DNA of 64,000 bases, from NCBI RefSeq assembly GCF_013425765.1, contig NZ_JACCJZ010000016.1:1-64000 (forward strand). Direction: 5' to 3'. How positions within the stretch are numbered: the stretch's first letter is position 1; every line of letters begins with the position of its first letter. The notes beneath the pieces are model-generated. The model was not told the DNA's origin. It searched no databases and was given only the letters and a program-made list of their open reading frames with translations. Shown here in pieces: positions 10,035-20,134 of this stretch. This stretch comes from Luteimonas deserti. GTDB taxonomy: Bacteria; Pseudomonadota; Gammaproteobacteria; Xanthomonadales; Xanthomonadaceae. The translations under genes were made by a program, and so were the position numbers.

Positions 10035-12566
10035 ATGACACCCGCGCCCACTTCGCCCCGTCCGTCCCGGCTCCGTCGCACCCTGCGCTGGATGCTGGCC
10101 CTGTTCCTGGTCATCGCGATCCTGGGCGCGGTCGCCGCGGGCGTCCTCTATACGGCCGTCGCCTCCAAGCTGCCCGACGTCGAAAGCCTGCGCGATATCG
10201 AGATGCAGGAGCCGCTCTACGTCTATGCCAGCGACGGGCGATTGATCGCCCTGTTCGGCGAAACGCGCCGCTACCCGGTGAAGATCGACGACGTGCCGCT
10301 GCGGCTCAAGCAGGCCTTCCTCGCGACGGAGGACGCGCGCTTCTACGAACACGGCGGCATCGACTACCGGGGCGTCGCGCGTGCGCTGTGGCTGCTGGCG
10401 ACCACCGACGACCGTCGCGTGCCTGGGGGCTCGACCATCACCCAGCAGGTCGCGCGGCAGTTCTTCCTGAGCTCGGAGTACAGCTTCACCCGCAAGTTCG
10501 CGGAGATGCTTCTTGCGCGGAAGATGGAGCAGAACCTCAGCAAGGACGAGATCTTCGAGCTCTACCTCAACAAGAGCTTCTTCGGCAACCGTGCCTATGG
10601 CGTGGCGGCCGCGGCGGAGTTCTATTACGGCAAGTCGCTCGACACCCTCGACCTCGACGAGATGGCGTCGCTGGCGGCGATTCCGAAGTTTCCGTCGAGC
10701 GGCAACCCGCTGAGCAATCCCGAGCGGGCCAAGGAACGCCGGGACGTGTACGTCCTGGCCCGGATGCAGGAGCTGGGCTTCATCAGTGCGCAGGAGGCGT
10801 CCGCCGCACGCGCGGTGGAGATGCACGCCACGCCCCATGAGCGGCCGATCGAAGTGTTCGCACCCTACGTGGCCGAGATGGTGCGCCTGGAGATGGTGGC
10901 GCGCTACGGCGGCGACGTACTGACACGGGGCTACCACGTCACCACGACCATCGATCCGACGATGCAGGCGGCGGCCGAAGCGGCCGTGCGCACGGGATTG
11001 TCGACCTACGACCGTCGCCACGGGTGGGTCAAGCCCGCGGAGACGTTCGAGCTCGCGGCAGGGGAGGACGTCGCCGCGACCGCGCGCCGTCTGCGCGGCA
11101 TCGCTGCGCAGGCTGGTCTGCTGCCGGCTATCGTGGTCCGGAGCAGCGAGGGTACCGCCGATGTCGTCCTGGCCGATGGCGTCACGGTCACCCTCGATGC
11201 GGCCAGCAGCCGATGGACCGGTCGCACCCCGGGCGCGCTGCTCACCCGGGGCGAGCTGGTGCGCGTGCGCCGCATCGAAACGCCGTCCAAGGGGCCGGCG
11301 GATGCGACAGCAGCGCCGGCGGTGAGCTGGCAGCTCGATCAACTGCCGCGTGCGCAGGCCACGCTCGTGTCGATGCAGCCCGACGACGGTGCCGTGCGTG
11401 CATTGATCGGTGGCTTCAGCTTCGCAGGGAGCAGTTTCAACCGGGCCACGCAGTCCCGGCGCCAGCCCGGGTCGAGCTTCAAGCCGTTCGTGTTCGCAGC
11501 GGCGATGGAGAAAGGCTTCAACCCCGCTTCGATCGTGCTCGATGCCCCGGTGCTGTTCCGCATGCGCCAGGGACAGGACTGGCGTCCGCAGAATTCGGAC
11601 GGCCGGTTCCTCGGCCCGATGCGCCTGCGCGAGGCACTGGTGCAGTCCCGCAACCTGGTCGCGGTGCGCCTGCTCGATGCGATCGGTGTGGACTATGCGC
11701 GCCGGTACATCAGCCATTTCGGGTTCGAGGAAGCGCAGCTCCCTCCCAATCTGTCGATCGCCCTCGGCACGCCGTCATTGAGCCCCATCGACGTGACCCG
11801 CGGGTATGCGGTATTCGCCAACGGCGGCTTCCGGATCACGCCGTGGTTCATCGACGAGGTGCGCGACCGCGAAGGCAACCTGATCTTCAAGGAGAATCCG
11901 CCGCAGGCTTGCCGCGGTTGCGCGGCGGGCGGCGTGCCCGGCCAGCCTGCAGCGCCCTCGCATGTGGTGGACGGCTTCGATCTTGGACCGGCGTCCGCCC
12001 AGCGCACCGTCACCCAGGCGCCCGAGGCCCCTGCCGAAGCGCCAGCGCCGCGCGCGGACGGCGCAGCGCCCGTGATCGCTCCGCGCGCGATCGACGAGCG
12101 TGTGGCCTACCAGATGATCTCGATGATGCGCGACGTCGTGCGTCGCGGGACGGGCACGGCTGCGCGTGTCCTCGAGCGTGACGACGTTGGCGGCAAGACC
12201 GGCTCGACCAACGAGCACCGCGACGCCTGGTTCTCGGGATTCGGCGGCAATCTGGTCACTTCGGTCTGGGTCGGCCGCGACGACAACCGCTCGCTGGGAT
12301 TCCGCGAGTACGGGGGCCGCGCGGCCCTGCCGATCTGGATCGACTTCATGCGCGTGGCGCTCGAGGGCGTTCCGGAGGCGGGCAACGAACCGCCGGAGGG
12401 GATGGTCCGGGTGGCCGTCACAGCGGGCGGGCGGCTGCTGCCGACCACGTCCGAAAGCGGCGGCATCATCGAGTACGTCAAGGCCGAGGATCTCGAGCGC
12501 ATGGAGACCGAGATCGAGCTCCCTCTGGACGATGTTCCGACCGAAGAGGCGTTCGACATCTTCTGA
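10035..12566 (+). CDS. mrcA: Penicillin-binding protein 1A
   Basis: 843 residues: bifunctional class A PBP that polymerises and crosslinks peptidoglycan. One membrane anchor at about 19-41. The GT51 transglycosylase domain includes [10 protein letters not shown] at 99-108. Between the two catalytic domains lies an OB-like insert, as in PBP1A. The transpeptidase domain has SSFK (nucleophile Ser480), SRN (538-540) and KTG (721-723). A Pro/Ala-rich insert lies around residues 630-680. It is divergent from the pilus operon, whose PilMNOPQ complex crosses the same cell wall; the linkage is common but its meaning is unproven. All catalytic motifs are intact. Confidence 0.96.
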   Translation: MTPAPTSPRPSRLRRTLRWMLALFLVIAILGAVAAGVLYTAVASKLPDVESLRDIEMQEPLYVYASDGRLIALFGETRRYPVKIDDVPLRLKQAFLATEDARFYEHGGIDYRGVARALWLLATTDDRRVPGGSTITQQVARQFFLSSEYSFTRKFAEMLLARKMEQNLSKDEIFELYLNKSFFGNRAYGVAAAAEFYYGKSLDTLDLDEMASLAAIPKFPSSGNPLSNPERAKERRDVYVLARMQELGFISAQEASAARAVEMHATPHERPIEVFAPYVAEMVRLEMVARYGGDVLTRGYHVTTTIDPTMQAAAEAAVRTGLSTYDRRHGWVKPAETFELAAGEDVAATARRLRGIAAQAGLLPAIVVRSSEGTADVVLADGVTVTLDAASSRWTGRTPGALLTRGELVRVRRIETPSKGPADATAAPAVSWQLDQLPRAQATLVSMQPDDGAVRALIGGFSFAGSSFNRATQSRRQPGSSFKPFVFAAAMEKGFNPASIVLDAPVLFRMRQGQDWRPQNSDGRFLGPMRLREALVQSRNLVAVRLLDAIGVDYARRYISHFGFEEAQLPPNLSIALGTPSLSPIDVTRGYAVFANGGFRITPWFIDEVRDREGNLIFKENPPQACRGCAAGGVPGQPAAPSHVVDGFDLGPASAQRTVTQAPEAPAEAPAPRADGAAPVIAPRAIDERVAYQMISMMRDVVRRGTGTAARVLERDDVGGKTGSTNEHRDAWFSGFGGNLVTSVWVGRDDNRSLGFREYGGRAALPIWIDFMRVALEGVPEAGNEPPEGMVRVAVTAGGRLLPTTSESGGIIEYVKAEDLERMETEIELPLDDVPTEEAFDIF

Positions 12567-12948
12567 TGGGCGTGGGCTGGCAGGGCGCGGGGCAGCGCCT
12601 GTCGGTCCGCATCCGGGCGTCCTGGTCGTTACCCTGCGGTGGTGCAGCGCACCCGCCACGGAGACGTCCGGCACCGGCCTGTCATCGCGACCTCGCCGTC
12701 ATCTGCGCAAGGGGGCTGCCGGGAGGCCGGGCGACAAGAATGCAGCCCGTCGTCTCCTGCGGTCCGCGCTCCCGTCGGCCGCGGCGGCGATACGGAATCC
12801 ATGCGGATGCCCGAGCGCGACGGCGAAGGCGCCGAAAGGCCGACACGTCCTCCGGAAACTGAATTTCCAGCGCTAGGCGCGCTTGTCCTGTAGGCCTGCT
12901 CCATGGCGACGGGTTAAAGTCGGCCGATACCAGTGACGGGGGATGCGC
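12567..12948 (+). other. Non-coding gap of about 380 bases
   Basis: No convincing coding frame, RNA gene or strong terminator hairpin follows mrcA here. The last bases (GGGGGATGCGC) form the ribosome site of the next gene. Confidence 0.5.
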
Positions 12949-13587
12949 ATGCGGCACGCACGCCAGCACGCGGAAACGCGCACCCGGGAGCAGCGCCAGC
13001 GCCTGGCCCACGAGGCGGCCCGACTCATGGCCGAGGGAGGCATCCGTGACTTCCATCAGGCCAAGCTCAAGGCGGCGAGCCGGCTTGGCATCCATGACGA
13101 TGCATCACTGCCGCGAAATCGCGAGATCGAGGATGCGCTGCGCGAGCACCAGCGTCTGTTCAACGGCCCGCAGCACGCCGATGCCCTCGAACAGCGACGA
13201 CGCGCGGCCCTGCGTGCACTGCACTTCTTTGCGGCGTTCGAGCCGCGCCTGGTCGGCCCCGTCCTGGACGGCACGGCAGACGCGCATGCACCGATTGCAC
13301 TGCACCTGCATGCCGACCCGCCAGAGTCGGTGGGCCAGTTTCTCGACGAGCATGGGGTGCCCGCCGATGCGCGCGTCCGCCGATTGCGTCTGGACCGGCA
13401 ACGCGCAGCCGAACTGGACGTCTGGGTCTTCAGCGCCGAAGGTCTGACCTTCGATCTGACCGTGCTTCCGACCGGGTGTCTTCGTCAAGCGCCGCTGTCG
13501 AACATCGACGAGCGGCCGATGCGGCGCGCGTCCCGATCCCAGCTCGAGGCACTCCTTGCGCTCGAGCACGGCGCCATGCCGCTCTGA
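12949..13587 (+). CDS. Conserved hypothetical protein, possibly nucleotidyltransferase-like
   Basis: 212 residues, soluble, with no membrane segment. The ATG at 12949 is preferred over 12943 because GGGGGA sits 5 bases before it. The N-terminal part is helical and basic (AHEAARLMAEGGIRDFHQAK); the middle has the well-marked stretch PRLVGPVLDGTADAHAPIAL near residue 100; and it ends with APLSNIDERPMRRAS. From memory, similar proteins occur in xanthomonads and pseudomonads and are sometimes mislabelled as Mur ligases; there is no Mur-type ATP motif here. A minimal nucleotidyltransferase-like fold is a guess from the central Gly/Asp-rich strand-turn pattern. It appears monocistronic, and its real role is unknown. 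Confidence 0.7.
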   Translation: MRHARQHAETRTREQRQRLAHEAARLMAEGGIRDFHQAKLKAASRLGIHDDASLPRNREIEDALREHQRLFNGPQHADALEQRRRAALRALHFFAAFEPRLVGPVLDGTADAHAPIALHLHADPPESVGQFLDEHGVPADARVRRLRLDRQRAAELDVWVFSAEGLTFDLTVLPTGCLRQAPLSNIDERPMRRASRSQLEALLALEHGAMPL

Positions 13588-13707
13588 CCTTATATCCCGC
13601 GCCGCGCGGAGCAGGACAGGCGACCCGCTCGACGGGCCGCCTGCCTGGAGGCTGTCGACCTGACCGGGAAAAGACGCGAAAGAGCCCCGACCTCGGCGGT
13701 GGCGAAT

Positions 13708-14163
13708 TCAGTCGGCTACGATCTGCGCGCTCGAGCCAGTGCCGAAAACGCGTGCTCGCGCGCCGACCCGGAGGCGATCCGCACTGGGTGCACGGATCGC
13801 CGATTCGCTGCCGTCGTCGAAACGCAGCATCACCATATAGGCGGTCACCATGGCCGCCCCCGGGGCTGCGGCAGCGCCGCCGACCACGTCCTGCGTGGCG
13901 CTGCTGGCCACGTCGTAGGCCTCGTACGAGTATTCGCCGGTCACACGGGACGCCGCGCGCCCTGCCACCCGACCCAGCGCGCGTCCGAAGGCGCCGCCTG
14001 TTCGCGTCGGCGCCGCCTGCTGGGAGGTGGATGCCGGCACCTGCACCGGCGTGATCCCGGTGATGACGCCACTACGGAAGGACATTTCCTGTGCGGCCGC
14101 GGGCAGGCCCGCAAGCGCCAGACCGCACGCGACGACCGCGCCCCATACCCATTTCGTGAACAT
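13708..14163 (-). CDS. Small secreted protein of unknown function
   Basis: 151 residues with a clear Sec signal peptide (hydrophobic core VVACGLALAGLPAAAQ, cleavage after AAA near residue 24). The mature part has a Gly/Ala/Arg segment with a glycine-zipper flavour (GGAFGRALGRVAGRAASRV) and a C-terminal beta-like part with YMVMLRFDDGSESAI and an RVGARARVFG stretch, resembling SlyB/YcfJ-type envelope proteins. The start at 14163 is supported by GAGGAA 7 bases upstream. It has no lipobox, so it is probably periplasmic. It converges with the gene that ends at 13587. Function unknown. Confidence 0.72.
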   Translation of the reverse strand: MFTKWVWGAVVACGLALAGLPAAAQEMSFRSGVITGITPVQVPASTSQQAAPTRTGGAFGRALGRVAGRAASRVTGEYSYEAYDVASSATQDVVGGAAAAPGAAMVTAYMVMLRFDDGSESAIRAPSADRLRVGARARVFGTGSSAQIVAD

Positions 14164-14334
14164 CAGTGCATTCCTCGCCAGACAGGACCGGATGGGCGTC
14201 TTCGCTGCGTCGATCCGGCGCAGCGCGTCCGCTTCGAGACAGGAGTCTGGGGTGCATCGGGCTGAAGGACTGCCGGGACCCGGCGCATCGGCGAGTAAGA
14301 GTTCCCCCCAATGCAAACGACGCGGCCGCATGCG

Positions 14335-14358
14335 AAAAGGGCGGCCCGAAGGCCGCCC
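14335..14358 (-). terminator. Rho-independent terminator after gltA
   Basis: GGGCGGCC/GGCCGCCC stem with a 4-base loop, followed on the minus strand by TTTTC, about 35 bases past the gltA stop. Confidence 0.85.
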
Positions 14359-14393
14359 CAGATCCCGCTTGCGCTGCCGGACGTGAGCCCGGG

Positions 14394-15695
<1,302 letters not shown>

Positions 15696-15882
15696 TCTGG
15701 AGCTCCTCATTTCTCCGGACGTCACACCATCCGGCCAGGCGGGCGCGGCGTGGATGCCGCAACGCGTCAATTATCGCATAGGGCCCAATGCCCCGCCCTC
15801 CGCGCGGCATTGCACGAAAGTCGAACATGACCAAGCCGCCCCGTCACGGGGACGCCGTGACGTAGCGGGAAACCAAACACAA

Positions 15883-15904
15883 ACGGCCGCCCGGAGGCGG
15901 CCGT
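15883..15904 (-). terminator. Rho-independent terminator after rpmE2
   Basis: 9-bp stem ACGGCCGCC/GGCGGCCGT with CGGA loop, followed on the minus strand by TTTGTGTTTGG. Its core is the same as the sucD terminator. Confidence 0.8.
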
Positions 15905-15923
15905 CGCACGACACGACGCGGAC

Positions 15924-16175
15924 TTACTTCGCGTAGCGCCGGCGGAACTTGTCGACGCGACCGCTGGTGTCGATCATCTTGTTCTGGCCGGTGTAGAACG
16001 GGTGGGTCGCGGACGACACTTCGATCTTGATCAGCGGGTATTCGTTGCCATCTTCCCACTGGATCGTTTCCTTCGCCGTGGAGGCGAGGGTCGAGCGGGT
16101 CAGAAACTTGAAGCCATCGGACGTCACGTCCTGGAAGACGACTTCACGGTAATCGGGGTGGATGTCGGCCTTCAT
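15924..16175 (-). CDS. rpmE2: 50S ribosomal protein L31 type B
   Basis: 83 residues beginning [14 protein letters not shown], with the conserved [13 protein letters not shown] segment and a basic C-terminal tail. There are no cysteines, so it is the zinc-independent (type B) form; in many bacteria this paralogue is induced under zinc starvation, but here it could be the only L31. The start at 16175 is chosen by homology; seven codons upstream are also open. No Zur-like palindrome was recognised upstream. Confidence 0.95.
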   Translation of the reverse strand: MKADIHPDYREVVFQDVTSDGFKFLTRSTLASTAKETIQWEDGNEYPLIKIEVSSATHPFYTGQNKMIDTSGRVDKFRRRYAK

Positions 16176-16245
16176 GGCGGGCACCAAATTGCGCAAGGGA
16201 AGAGCGGCATTTTAGCCCGCGTCGCGCCGTGGCGCAAGCGGGCTG

Positions 16246-17184
16246 TCAGCCGGCCTGGAGCGCCTCCCGCACCAGGGTGTGGAACCGGGCGCGGTCGTAG
16301 CGCAGCAGAATGACGGCGTTGTCGGCGCGCCCGAGCTGCCGCTGCCAGTCGACGATGGTCGCGCCGCGTGCCGGCCCGTGCTCGAGCACCACCTCCACCG
16401 GCCGCTCGGCGGTCTCCAAGGCCCCGTCCGGCGCGAGCAGCCAGGCCATCGCCAGCGCGTCCGCCGAATGCCACTCGTCGCCGCGCCGATCCGCGGACCA
16501 CTCCCGCGTCTTGCGCGAAATCGCTTCGTAGAAGCGTGCGCGCTCGCCTCCATCGCGCATCCAGCCCAGCACCTCGTCGTGCGGCAGGCCATGCGCGACG
16601 GTCGCCTCCCAGTCGGAGAGCTCGAAACGCGGGAAGGCGGCGAACACGATGCAGGCCGCCTCGGGGTCGAAGTACACGTTGAATTCCGCCGATGGCGTGA
16701 TGTTGCCGTGGCCGGTGACCGCGCCGGCCATCGTCATGAACCGGGCGATGCGCGTCGGCAGCGTCGGATCCAGCTTCAACGCCAGCGCGATGTTGGTCAG
16801 CGGCCCGAGCGCGATGAGGACCAGTCGGCCCGCGTGCTCGTGCGACAACCGCAGGATGGCCTGCGCCGCGTGTTCCGTTTCGGCAGCGCGCGCGGCCTGC
16901 ACGTAGCCCACGTCGCCGAAGCCGTCATTGCCGTGCACATAGGCCGCGTCGGGCGCGGAATGCAGCAGCGGCGCCGCGCACCCGGGGAAGACCGGGACGT
17001 CGCTGCGGCCCACCACCTCGCACAGCTTCAGCGCGTTGGCCGTCGTATGGGCGAGGCCGACATTGCCGGCAGCGATCGTGAGGCCGACCACCCGATGACG
17101 GGCGTCGGCGAAGGCGAGCATCAGGGCCAGGGCATCGTCGACGCCCGGGTCGGTATCGATCAGCAGCGGAATCGTTTCGGTCAT
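16246..17184 (-). CDS. Inosine-uridine-preferring nucleoside hydrolase
   Basis: 312 residues. It begins with the family signature PLLIDTDPGVDDALAL, whose aspartates hold the catalytic calcium. HGNDGFGDV near residue 85 and FNVYFDPEAA near residue 170 are also typical. It hydrolyses ribonucleosides to base and ribose for salvage; substrate preference cannot be decided from sequence. It is not closely linked to transporters or other salvage genes here. Full length and intact. Confidence 0.92.
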   Translation of the reverse strand: MTETIPLLIDTDPGVDDALALMLAFADARHRVVGLTIAAGNVGLAHTTANALKLCEVVGRSDVPVFPGCAAPLLHSAPDAAYVHGNDGFGDVGYVQAARAAETEHAAQAILRLSHEHAGRLVLIALGPLTNIALALKLDPTLPTRIARFMTMAGAVTGHGNITPSAEFNVYFDPEAACIVFAAFPRFELSDWEATVAHGLPHDEVLGWMRDGGERARFYEAISRKTREWSADRRGDEWHSADALAMAWLLAPDGALETAERPVEVVLEHGPARGATIVDWQRQLGRADNAVILLRYDRARFHTLVREALQAG

Positions 17185-17562
17185 GCGTCATTATGGCGGG
17201 CGCCATGCGCCCGCGCGACGGCGACGGCGCCTGGACCGGTTTCCAGGCTGCCGCATAGTCCAATGCGTCGCCGCCGACCGCTGGCGCGAGCGACGGGCCG
17301 CCTACCCCGAGCGCTTCACTGCAAGACGTTCGAAGGGTCGTCCTCCGCCCAGGCGCGAGGCGGTGAACAGCCGTTCCGGCTGCCGGCTCGCCCTGTCTGG
17401 CCCGCGTCGGCGTTGCCGCGCCGCGCCGCGCAGGGCGGCCGTCAATCCGGAGCTATGCCGGGCAGACGACACCCACACGCAGACTGTCTCCCCTGCCCGC
17501 CCCGGTACGGCCGTCCAGGCAGGGAAGGCCACGGTGCGTGGCGGACGACCGTTCGACGCGGA
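17185..17562. other. Non-coding gap of about 380 bases
   Basis: Lies between the nucleoside hydrolase start and the recG stop. Only high-GC chance frames are visible. I see no RNA gene, repeat or strong terminator. Confidence 0.5.
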
Positions 17563-19662
17563 TCAGGCCGCGGCGAACCGTGACGCACCGCCGACCCAGC
17601 GCTCGACGATGGCATCGGCCGCTTCGGCGTCCGCGGCGAGCAGATGCGCCCCGATGTCGTGCACCAGTGGCAACAGGTCGGCATCACGCGCCAGATCGGC
17701 CAGACGGAACTCGACAAGCCCGGTCTGGCGCGTGCCGAGCAGTTCACCCGGCCCGCGCAGGGCGAGATCCTTCTCCGCGATCAGGAAGCCGTCGGTGGTC
17801 TCGCGCATCGTATCGAGGCGCTCGCGGGCGGTCCGCGACAGCGGTGCCTGATACAGCAACACGCAACTCGACGCTTCGCTGCCGCGCCCGACCCGGCCGC
17901 GCAACTGGTGCAACTGCGCCAGGCCGAGGCGCTCGGCGTTCTCGATCACCATCAGGGATGCATTGGGTACGTCGACACCGACCTCGATGACCGTGGTGGC
18001 CACCAGCAGATCGCTGTCGCCCGCCTTGAATGCCTGCATCGCGGCTTGCTTGTCCGCGGGGCGCATGCGCCCGTGCACGAACCCGATGCGCAGCCCGGGC
18101 AAGGCACCGGAAAGCTGGTCGTAGGTGCTCTGCGCGGCCTGGGCCACGACCTCGTCCGATTCGTCGATCAGCGTGCAGACCCAGTAGGCCTGCCGTCCCT
18201 GGGCGCAGGCGGCGCGGATGCGTTCGACCAGCTCGGGCCTGCGCTCCGCGCTGAGCACGACCGTCCGTACCGGCGTACGGCCCGGCGGCAGCTCGTCGAT
18301 CGCGGAGACATCGAGGTCCGCGTACGCGGCCATCGCCAGCGTGCGCGGGATGGGCGTCGCGGTCATCACCAGCTGATGCGGGACGCCGCCACCGCGGGCT
18401 CCCTTGTCGCGCAGGGCGAGGCGCTGATGGACACCGAAGCGGTGCTGTTCGTCGACGATGGCCAGCGCCAGCGCATGGAAGCGCACCGCCTCCTGCATCA
18501 GGGCATGCGTGCCGATCACCATCTGCGCGGCGCCCGACGCGATCTCCGCCGAGACGGCCGCGCGCGCGCGCCCGGTCACCTTGCCGGCCAGCCAGGCCAC
18601 GCGCACGCCAAGCGGTTCCAGCCAGGCGCCGAGGTTTCGCGCATGCTGTTCGGCGAGGAGCTCGGTGGGCGCCATCAGCGCGGCCTGCTGGCCGGTGTCG
18701 ATCGCCGCCAGCGCCGCCAGCGCCGCCACGACCGTCTTCCCGCTGCCGACATCACCCTGGACCAGACGCAGCATGGGTCGCGGCTGCGCGAGGTCGGCCA
18801 GGATCTCCAGAAGCACCCGCCGCTGCGCCGAGGTCAGGGCGAACGGCAGGGTCGCCTCGAATCCGCGCGCCAGCCGCCCGGGGCTCAGCACCGGCGCGGC
18901 ATACGCCTGCAGTGCGATGCGCTGCCGGCGCAGGCTGAGGTGGTGGGCCAGCATCTCCTCCAGCGCCAGGCGCCGTTGCGCCGGATGCCGCCCTTCGATC
19001 AAGGCAGCCAGATCGGCATCGGACGGCGGGCGGTGGACCGCGAGCAGCGCATCGCGCAAGGCGGGCAGTCCCAGATCCGTCAGCAGATGCTGCGGAATCA
19101 GCTCGAGCGCCTGACACTCGGGCAGACGCTCGAGCGCATGCAGAATCAACCGGCGCAGGACCGCCGGGCCTACACCGTCGAGCGCCGGATACACGGGATC
19201 GAGCGCGTCGCCGAGAACCGCGCCTTCCGGCGCGTCGACGACCCGGTAACTCGGATGCACGATCTCGAGCCCGTGCTGCCCAGGCCGCGGCGTGCCGTAG
19301 CAGCACAGCCGGGTGCCGACGGCGAACTGGGCCACCTGGGCGGCGCGAAAATGGAAGAAGCGCAGCACCAGGGAGCCGCCCGAATCGTCCGAGATCGCGA
19401 CACGCAGCATCGGCCGTCGACGGAAGCCGCGATCCACCGCGTCGACCGTACCCTCGACCTGCGCCGGCACGCCGCCGCGCAGATTGCGGATCGGCACGAT
19501 CCGGGTGCGGTCCTCGTATTGCCGTGGCAGATGCAACCAGAGATCGCCCACCGTGCAGAGCCCGCGCGCAGCGAGCTTTTCCGCTACCTTGGGACCGACA
19601 CCGGGCAGCGTCGACACTGGCGCCGATCCGGCCGAGGACAGCCTGGGCGCAGGCAGGCTCAT
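17563..19662 (-). CDS. recG: ATP-dependent DNA helicase RecG
   Basis: 699 residues. An N-terminal wedge domain with an OB fold (helix-hairpin-helix start TLPGVGPKVAEKL) is followed by the helicase core: Walker A QGDVGSGKT, the RecG DEQHRFG box, motif III VMTATPIPRT, and the C-terminal motifs TTVIEVGVDVPNA and QLRGRVGRG. It remodels stalled replication forks and Holliday junctions. It lies 19 bases after ridA in the spoT-ridA-recG operon. All motifs are present. Confidence 0.97.
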   Translation of the reverse strand: MSLPAPRLSSAGSAPVSTLPGVGPKVAEKLAARGLCTVGDLWLHLPRQYEDRTRIVPIRNLRGGVPAQVEGTVDAVDRGFRRRPMLRVAISDDSGGSLVLRFFHFRAAQVAQFAVGTRLCCYGTPRPGQHGLEIVHPSYRVVDAPEGAVLGDALDPVYPALDGVGPAVLRRLILHALERLPECQALELIPQHLLTDLGLPALRDALLAVHRPPSDADLAALIEGRHPAQRRLALEEMLAHHLSLRRQRIALQAYAAPVLSPGRLARGFEATLPFALTSAQRRVLLEILADLAQPRPMLRLVQGDVGSGKTVVAALAALAAIDTGQQAALMAPTELLAEQHARNLGAWLEPLGVRVAWLAGKVTGRARAAVSAEIASGAAQMVIGTHALMQEAVRFHALALAIVDEQHRFGVHQRLALRDKGARGGGVPHQLVMTATPIPRTLAMAAYADLDVSAIDELPPGRTPVRTVVLSAERRPELVERIRAACAQGRQAYWVCTLIDESDEVVAQAAQSTYDQLSGALPGLRIGFVHGRMRPADKQAAMQAFKAGDSDLLVATTVIEVGVDVPNASLMVIENAERLGLAQLHQLRGRVGRGSEASSCVLLYQAPLSRTARERLDTMRETTDGFLIAEKDLALRGPGELLGTRQTGLVEFRLADLARDADLLPLVHDIGAHLLAADAEAADAIVERWVGGASRFAAA

Positions 19663-19681
19663 CGGATCCGCCGCAGCGCGA

Positions 19682-20065
19682 TCAGCCCAGCACCATCACC
19701 GCATCGACTTCGAAGCGCGCCCCCTTCGGCAGTGCCGGCACCTCGATGGTCGAACGCGCCGGGTACGGTGCGTCGAAGTACTCGGCCATCACCGCATTGA
19801 CCTCGGCGAATTCGCCCAGGTCGGTCACGTACAGCCCGACACGCACCACGTCCGCAAGGCTGCCGCCCGCCGCCACGGCCACCGCCTTGAGGTTCTCGAA
19901 CGCACGCCGCGCCTGGGCCGTGATGTCACCGTCGACGAGCGCGCCGGTGACCGGATCCAGCGGGATCTGTCCCGAGAAATACACCGTGTCGCCAGCGCGC
20001 ACGGCTTGCGAGTAGGGACCGATCGCGGCGGGCGCGTTCGAGGTGCTGACGGGCGTACGGGACAT
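19682..20065 (-). CDS. ridA: RidA family imine/enamine deaminase
   Basis: 127 residues. Typical features are APAAIGPYSQAV near the start, FSGQIPLDP, and the catalytic Arg region PARSTIEVPALPKGARFE. It hydrolyses reactive imines produced by PLP enzymes. Located between spoT (69 bases upstream) and recG, a context seen in many proteobacteria. Confidence 0.95.
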   Translation of the reverse strand: MSRTPVSTSNAPAAIGPYSQAVRAGDTVYFSGQIPLDPVTGALVDGDITAQARRAFENLKAVAVAAGGSLADVVRVGLYVTDLGEFAEVNAVMAEYFDAPYPARSTIEVPALPKGARFEVDAVMVLG

Positions 20066-20134
20066 GCGCGGAACTCCGGCGTGGCGGGCGGGAGCCTAGT
20101 CTAACGGTCATGTCGGTCGCCCGAAGCCGTCCGC

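Noticed and set aside
17302..17532. 76-codon minus-strand frame between the nucleoside hydrolase and recG
   Set aside because: No conserved pattern or ribosome site; composition as expected by chance.
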